From Exiguobacterium sp. TNDT2 (GTDB taxonomy: Bacteria; Bacillota; Bacilli; Exiguobacteriales; Exiguobacteriaceae), in the NCBI RefSeq assembly GCF_003331145.1, contig NZ_QLVE01000001.1:124001-188000 (forward strand): a DNA stretch of 64,000 bases. The letters run 5' to 3'. Below are positions 59,666 through 64,000 of this stretch, one piece after another. Numbering within the stretch: position 1 is the first letter of the stretch; the number at the start of each line of letters is the position of its first letter. The translations under genes were made by a program, and so were the position numbers. The notes under the pieces are model-generated. The model was not told the DNA's origin, did not search any database, and worked only from the letters and a program-made list of their open reading frames with translations.

Positions 59666-59964
59666 TCAGTCTCTTGTTGCTCGTCCTTGCCATGGCGCTC
59701 GTCACGTACATTCCACGCCTCGTTCCGCTGCTTTGGCTCCGGGACATCAAGTTGCGGCCGTTCTTGAAGCGATTTTTACTGTTCACGCCTTATGCGGTGC
59801 TCGCCAGTCTCATTTTTCCGGGCATCCTGCAGGCAACGACCAGTCTGACGTCGGCTGTGGCGGGTGGAGTGGTCTCCGCAACACTCGCATTACTCCGGGT
59901 CAACTTGATGTTCGTCGTCATTGGGGGCATCGCCGGAGTGTATCTTATGAATCTGTTCCTCTAA
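59662..59964 (+). CDS. azlD: Branched-chain amino acid exporter, small subunit
   Basis: A 100-residue AzlD-family protein with three to four helices and the VTYIPRLVPLLWL motif near the N-terminus. It is the obligate partner of AzlC, translationally coupled through an ATGA overlap. Confidence 0.92.
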   Translation: MISLLLLVLAMALVTYIPRLVPLLWLRDIKLRPFLKRFLLFTPYAVLASLIFPGILQATTSLTSAVAGGVVSATLALLRVNLMFVVIGGIAGVYLMNLFL

Positions 59965-60002
59965 CAAATAAGTCCGCCTAAATGGGGCGACTTATTTGTT
60001 CA
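59963..60002. terminator. Bidirectional intrinsic terminator
   Basis: 12-bp arms AACAAATAAGTC/GACTTATTTGTT with an inner GCC/GGC. Confidence 0.8.
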
Positions 60003-61484
60003 AGCAGAGACAGCCTGACGTCGTAATTGAACGAACACATCGACGAACGAAGCGTCCCACTGGGTACCGCGTCCACTCTCGAGAATCGAGAGTGCCTTCT
60101 CGACCGGCATCCCGTCCCGATATGGACGGTCCGATGTCATGGCGTCATATGCGTCAGCGATTGCCATGATACGACCAAAGAGTGGAATTGATTCCCCGGA
60201 CAATCGATCTGGATAACCGTGACCATCAATCCGTTCATGATGGGACCGGACACCCGCCAAGATGGGCTGTAACGCTTCCGGTAGCGAAATTTGATTCAAA
60301 ATATGAATCCCGATGGTCGGGTGTTCTTGAATTTGCGCGAACTCATAGTCTGTCAGCTTCCCTTCTTTCAACAACACATCGTCACGGATGCCAATCTTCC
60401 CAATGTCATGAAGGAGCGCCGACTTGCGGAGCAACTCAATCTGTTCATTCGGCAACTGAAGCGCCTGCGCCAATTCGACGGAGTAGGCGGCGACCCGTTC
60501 GGAATGTCCGGCCGTATAGGAATCCCGGGCATCGAGTGTCGCGGCGAACAAGACGAACAGACTGTTCAATAACTGCTCATTTTCTGCATCGCGATACGTG
60601 ACGTTCGTGACCATCTGATTGAAGCCCGTCACGAGTTGGGCGAACTCGTCCGAGTAAGGGTTGTCGATTGGAGTCAACTGTCCGTCGTCCAATGCGGCGA
60701 CCCCTTCCGCTAACGCGCTGATTGGACGTTTGATATTGTCGTAAAGCAAAAAGCTGCTGAACGTCGCCACTCCGATGATGACGACTATAATCAGGGCCGC
60801 CCACTGCCAATACGCATCGGCTTGTTCTACCGTCGACAGCTGCACTCCTGACGCCAAAATGAACAATGCGACCGGGAACACCCCGATAACGAGCATGCTA
60901 ATCAACAACTTCGTCCGGACACTGATGGACCGATATGTCGCTTGAAGCGGGCGCTCGTACAAGCGGTTGCTCACCTCTTGCAACTGAAGCAACAGCGGTT
61001 CAACCGAGCGATACGTCAAAAAGAATTCAATCAAGGCGTGCAAGATGGCAATCAAAATGGCACCGAACGCCGCCAAACCAATCAACCGATATGGCAAGTC
61101 GACCCATCCTCGCTCGATTGCGAGCACCGTCATACTGATTGCCGGTACGGACAAACCAAACAAGTGCGGGCCGAGAATCCGTTTCACCGTCAACGTGGGA
61201 AAGTGACTCGTTTGATTGAACGCTTGTTGCAGCGCCTCATATGTCGGGATATCTGTCTGAAACACGTGACGGATTGGTCGGATATGACGCCGATAGAAGA
61301 GCAGTTCGAGCCCGATCATCATCATTCCGGACAGTCCCATAATGGACAATAAGATGAGCATCTCCATCTCGGACAAATCGAGTGTCTGAAAGATGAACAA
61401 CCCCCCGACTCCGAACACGGCGATGCCTGATCCCCATATGTAGTTCATAATGAGTGTACGTTGAAACTGTTTAAACATGAACAT
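60000..61484 (-). CDS. Membrane HD-GYP phosphodiesterase
   Basis: A 494-residue protein: membrane helices in the first 240 residues, a HAMP-like linker (about 245-300) and a C-terminal HD-GYP domain. HSERVAAYSVELA, LLHDIGKIGI, HHERIDGHGYPDRLSGESIPLFGRIMAIADAYDAMTSDRPYR is the complete HD-GYP motif set, which hydrolyses cyclic di-GMP. With the GGDEF protein at 35509 it gives the cell both arms of c-di-GMP turnover. ATG 61478 is an equally good start. Confidence 0.92.
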   Translation of the reverse strand: MFMFKQFQRTLIMNYIWGSGIAVFGVGGLFIFQTLDLSEMEMLILLSIMGLSGMMMIGLELLFYRRHIRPIRHVFQTDIPTYEALQQAFNQTSHFPTLTVKRILGPHLFGLSVPAISMTVLAIERGWVDLPYRLIGLAAFGAILIAILHALIEFFLTYRSVEPLLLQLQEVSNRLYERPLQATYRSISVRTKLLISMLVIGVFPVALFILASGVQLSTVEQADAYWQWAALIIVVIIGVATFSSFLLYDNIKRPISALAEGVAALDDGQLTPIDNPYSDEFAQLVTGFNQMVTNVTYRDAENEQLLNSLFVLFAATLDARDSYTAGHSERVAAYSVELAQALQLPNEQIELLRKSALLHDIGKIGIRDDVLLKEGKLTDYEFAQIQEHPTIGIHILNQISLPEALQPILAGVRSHHERIDGHGYPDRLSGESIPLFGRIMAIADAYDAMTSDRPYRDGMPVEKALSILESGRGTQWDASFVDVFVQLRRQAVSA

Positions 61485-61549
61485 GTCACTCCTACCTTCT
61501 TGCCGATCTGTTTCTTATTATATCGACAAAAGTGACACTATTTTACAGC

Positions 61550-61583
61550 AACACAAAACGGATCCCTGTTTAGGGACCCGTTC
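61550..61583 (-). terminator. Terminator of the channel-like gene
   Basis: AACGGaTCCCT/AGGGAcCCGTT stem followed on the minus strand by TTTTGTG. Confidence 0.75.
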
Positions 61584-61590
61584 TTCATCA

Positions 61591-63378
61591 TTACGGACGA
61601 CGTGGACCTTCGTTGTCATCAAGTGAACGATTATCTGGTTCTGGTGTGACGTTTTCATGGAACGGGTTCGGTTCTGGACCGTCCACGTTCGTCACCTCAG
61701 ATTGTGAGGCTTGCGAACGATTCGCTTCACGTTTCAACTCTTGTTTCGTTTGATTCGCTTCACGCTTCGACTGCTCCATACCTTGTTTTGCCTGTTGCTT
61801 CGCAGCTTCGGCTTCTTGGTTCATTTGCGCTCTCTCTTGTTCGAGACCTTCTTTCGATACTTCTGTCTCGTCGATTCGCTTCTCTGCTTTTTGCAGGTAA
61901 CGAGCCGCCGTCTCGCGTCCACCGAGGCCAAAGGCAAGACCAAAGGCGAGGGCAACCGCACCGAGGATAAGCAAGAATGCCGTATTGACAATCATCGGAG
62001 CAATACCGAGCTGGCTGATTGCCATGAAGAAGGCGATTCCAAGAATCGCGTATTTCGCGACGTGGCGCAAGACGCTCGGTTGGCCAGCTCCATCTACGAG
62101 CACACTGCCAACGAGGCGTTCTGCCATGTTCGCGAGCCAGAAACCGACTGCCAAGATGACGATGGCCGCAATGACCATAGGCAAGTAGGCGAAGATCGCT
62201 GTCGCAAGCGAAGCCATGAAGTCGAGGTTCGCAACTTGAAGCGCTTCTGAGACGAACAACAAGATAGTGATGATTTGAACGATGGTTCCGATCACTTGCG
62301 CGATTGACGTCGATGATGACGAACGGCCACCGAGACCCATCTTGCCAGCAAGCGAGTTGACGCCTAAGTTTTCAAGGAGTGAAACGACCACACCTTTCAA
62401 CCATTTCGCGATGAACACACCGGCGAGAATCAAGACGATTGCCACGATGATGTTCGGAATCATCGCCAAGACGTCGTTGAGCATCGAGATGGCCGGATCC
62501 GAGATCCCGCGAATATCGAGTGCCTCAAGTGCCGAAATCGTGACCGGAATCATAATCAAGATGAAGACGATCGTTCCGACCGCTTTCGCAAGACTTGACC
62601 CTTTCACATAATCAGACAAGTGGAGTTTTTCAGCAAAACGGTTAAGACCTGCTGCTTCCAAGAACTTCGTCAAGATATCGCGCACGATTTTCGCAACGAT
62701 GTATCCGATTGCGAAGATGAGTGCTGCAGCGACGAGTTTTGGAATAAAGGCAAGGAAACTGTTCAACAAGTCTTCAAATGGACCGCTGATCCCTTGTAAG
62801 CCAAGCGCATCTAGTACCGCCGGAAGGGCTAATAGTAAGACAAGATAGAAGACGACATTCGCTACCGTATCGACCCATTTCGTCTGATTGACGCTTGTCG
62901 ACGCTTGCCCTGTCTTCTCCATCAACTTGTTCAAATTGAGGCGATGACCTGCCATTTGAATGGCTTTTTTCAAGAGTGTTGCGATAATCCAAGCGACAAG
63001 CAGGATGAGACCTGCTTTGATGACACCTGTAATCAAGCCAGAGAAACCAGAATAGATTTGACTGAACGGTTGGGTGATCGCTGGCACGTTCATAAATTCA
63101 AAGATGATTAAAAATGCGAGAAGCAACACGCCGAAGAAGACGACTTTCGCGATGATGCGTTCAGGTGTCCACCGCTTTTCCTCTCTCCCCGGTTTTCCAG
63201 GTTCACCTTCTTGTTTAACTCCGACACGATCGTCGAGGCGTGCTTTGCGAAGTGCTTTACGCGTCACGTTTTCCAGAACTTTCGCCAAAATAAATCCGAC
63301 GACGAGAATGACTAATGCGAGCAAAAGCTCAGGTAGCCATGACATGAACGTGTTGAAGTTGTACGTAGTATCGTTCAT
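61591..63378 (-). CDS. Mechanosensitive-channel-like protein with repeated membrane modules
   Basis: A 595-residue protein with about ten or more membrane helices arranged as repeats, each with a paired pattern (AALIFAIGYIVAKIVRDILTKFLEAAGLNRFAEKL; IVLILAGVFIAKWLKGVVVSLLENLGVNSLAGKM; AIVILAVGFWLANMAERLVG). The last helix has the MscS-like AFGLAFGLGGRETAARYL. A charged, Gln/Glu/Lys-rich coiled tail (about 505-595) follows. It resembles the conserved TM-helix family related to MscS. Whether it gates by tension is unknown. Confidence 0.85.
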   Translation of the reverse strand: MNDTTYNFNTFMSWLPELLLALVILVVGFILAKVLENVTRKALRKARLDDRVGVKQEGEPGKPGREEKRWTPERIIAKVVFFGVLLLAFLIIFEFMNVPAITQPFSQIYSGFSGLITGVIKAGLILLVAWIIATLLKKAIQMAGHRLNLNKLMEKTGQASTSVNQTKWVDTVANVVFYLVLLLALPAVLDALGLQGISGPFEDLLNSFLAFIPKLVAAALIFAIGYIVAKIVRDILTKFLEAAGLNRFAEKLHLSDYVKGSSLAKAVGTIVFILIMIPVTISALEALDIRGISDPAISMLNDVLAMIPNIIVAIVLILAGVFIAKWLKGVVVSLLENLGVNSLAGKMGLGGRSSSSTSIAQVIGTIVQIITILLFVSEALQVANLDFMASLATAIFAYLPMVIAAIVILAVGFWLANMAERLVGSVLVDGAGQPSVLRHVAKYAILGIAFFMAISQLGIAPMIVNTAFLLILGAVALAFGLAFGLGGRETAARYLQKAEKRIDETEVSKEGLEQERAQMNQEAEAAKQQAKQGMEQSKREANQTKQELKREANRSQASQSEVTNVDGPEPNPFHENVTPEPDNRSLDDNEGPRRP

Positions 63379-63603
63379 TTACATCTTCCTCCTATCTCTT
63401 TTTGAAATGATTTCATTTATTTGACTCTTTGTATAAATACCAACATTTTCATCTGCCTAAACCTTGCCATTTCTTATTTCCCTATAGCGGATTTATAGGA
63501 AAACAATTTTTTTAGTAAGCATTCTCAAAGAAAGAAGACGTGTCTTTCTAAGTCAAATGTGATACGACTTAATAAGAAGAAGTCTTATGGAGGAGGAAGG
63601 AAG

Positions 63604-64000
63604 ATGAACATCGCCCTGATTGCCCACGACAAAAAGAAAGATGATTTAATCGTACTCGTGAAAGCTTACGCTCACATCTTAGAAAAACACCATCTGTTCG
63701 CCACCGGCACGACCGGCAAGCGCATTGCCGAGGCGACAGGACTACCCGTCCATTGCTTCCAATCAGGTCCGCTCGGCGGGGACCAGGAGATCGGGGCCGC
63801 TGTCGCGCGGGGTGAGATGGACATGATTCTCTTCTTCCGTGACCCGTTGACGGCCCAGCCGCATGAGCCCGATGTGAGCGCTCTGATGCGTTTGTGTGAC
63901 GTCTATTCGATCCCATTGGCCACAAACATGGGCGGAAGCGAGATTCTAATCCGCAGTATCGAACAAGGAGATTTTGAATCTCTGACCTTGACCCATAATG
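63604..64000 (+). CDS. mgsA: Methylglyoxal synthase (truncated by the window end)
   Basis: The first 132 codons of MgsA, starting at ATG 63604 after GGAGGAGGAAGGA. Family motifs are [39 protein letters not shown] with the catalytic Asp, and [15 protein letters not shown]. It converts dihydroxyacetone phosphate to methylglyoxal. The stop codon is outside the window, and B. subtilis MgsA has about 137 residues, so little is missing. Confidence 0.95.
   Translation, partial: MNIALIAHDKKKDDLIVLVKAYAHILEKHHLFATGTTGKRIAEATGLPVHCFQSGPLGGDQEIGAAVARGEMDMILFFRDPLTAQPHEPDVSALMRLCDVYSIPLATNMGGSEILIRSIEQGDFESLTLTHN

Noticed and set aside
1-64000. CRISPR arrays, insertion sequences, prophage, tRNA or rRNA genes
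   Set aside because: I saw no repeat-spacer pattern, transposase, integrase, phage gene or recognisable tRNA/rRNA segment when reading both strands.

Overview
The window reads as a chromosomal segment of a low-to-mid GC Gram-positive bacterium of the Bacillales, most likely an Exiguobacterium or close relative. This placement is inferred from gene content and was not tested by search. Supporting signs are strong AGGAGG-type ribosome sites, a Bacillus-type Fnr with its cysteine cluster at the C-terminus, EcsAB, a LicT-type antiterminator, a YbiT/YkpA-type ABC-F protein, an LrgAB pair, a SpoIIM-family protein and lipobox lipoproteins. I see no rRNA, tRNA, CRISPR array, insertion sequence or prophage. 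Coding density is high and operons are often closed by neat bidirectional terminators.

Layout. 1-9.4 kb: end of an RND pump, a YwqG-like protein, an LrgA/LrgB pair, pepT, an OsmC-like protein, sfsA, a SpoIIM-like protein, an ABC-F protein, a FixH/YtkA-like lipoprotein and a LysM polysaccharide deacetylase. 9.4-25.8 kb: an anaerobic nitrate-respiration island. It holds narK followed by nine molybdenum-cofactor genes, an unknown gene, fnr, a six-gene molybdoenzyme operon, modAB and the iron-sulfur repair gene ric. 25.9-31.7 kb: glyoxylate bypass (glcB, a small Cys-rich gene, aceA), a MarR-nitroreductase pair and a second nitroreductase. 31.7-43.9 kb: a methyltransferase, ecsBA, a ROK kinase, a GGDEF protein, a two-component system with a divergent secreted protein, and a MutS2-like ATPase with a long structured leader. 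44-47.3 kb: an antiterminator-controlled PTS of N-acetylglucosamine type. 47.3-64 kb: small membrane proteins, htpX-lemA, an M20 hydrolase, a CBS/CorC protein, a DMT-Crp-DMT operon, a DJ-1-like protein, gldA, a VanY-like peptidase, a heme monooxygenase-like protein, a CBS protein, azlCD, an HD-GYP protein, a multi-repeat channel-like protein and the start of mgsA.

How the genes work together. The island supplies nitrate import (NarK), molybdate import (ModAB), cofactor synthesis (Moa/Moe/Mob), a membrane-linked molybdoenzyme, nitrosative-damage repair (Ric) and the oxygen-sensing regulator. Five promoters in it carry an FNR-type box placed exactly 21 bp upstream of a -10-like hexamer, so they look like one regulon. 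The molybdoenzyme is not NarGHI: it pairs a NarB/NapA-like catalytic subunit without export signal with a NarI/DsrM-like cytochrome b, a four-cluster ferredoxin, a Tat-signal Rieske protein, a two-helix protein and a small CxxC protein. The CxxC protein is a free-standing copy of the cytochrome's C-terminal tail. This operon, with the unknown FNR-linked gene at 16855, is my best candidate for an undescribed system.
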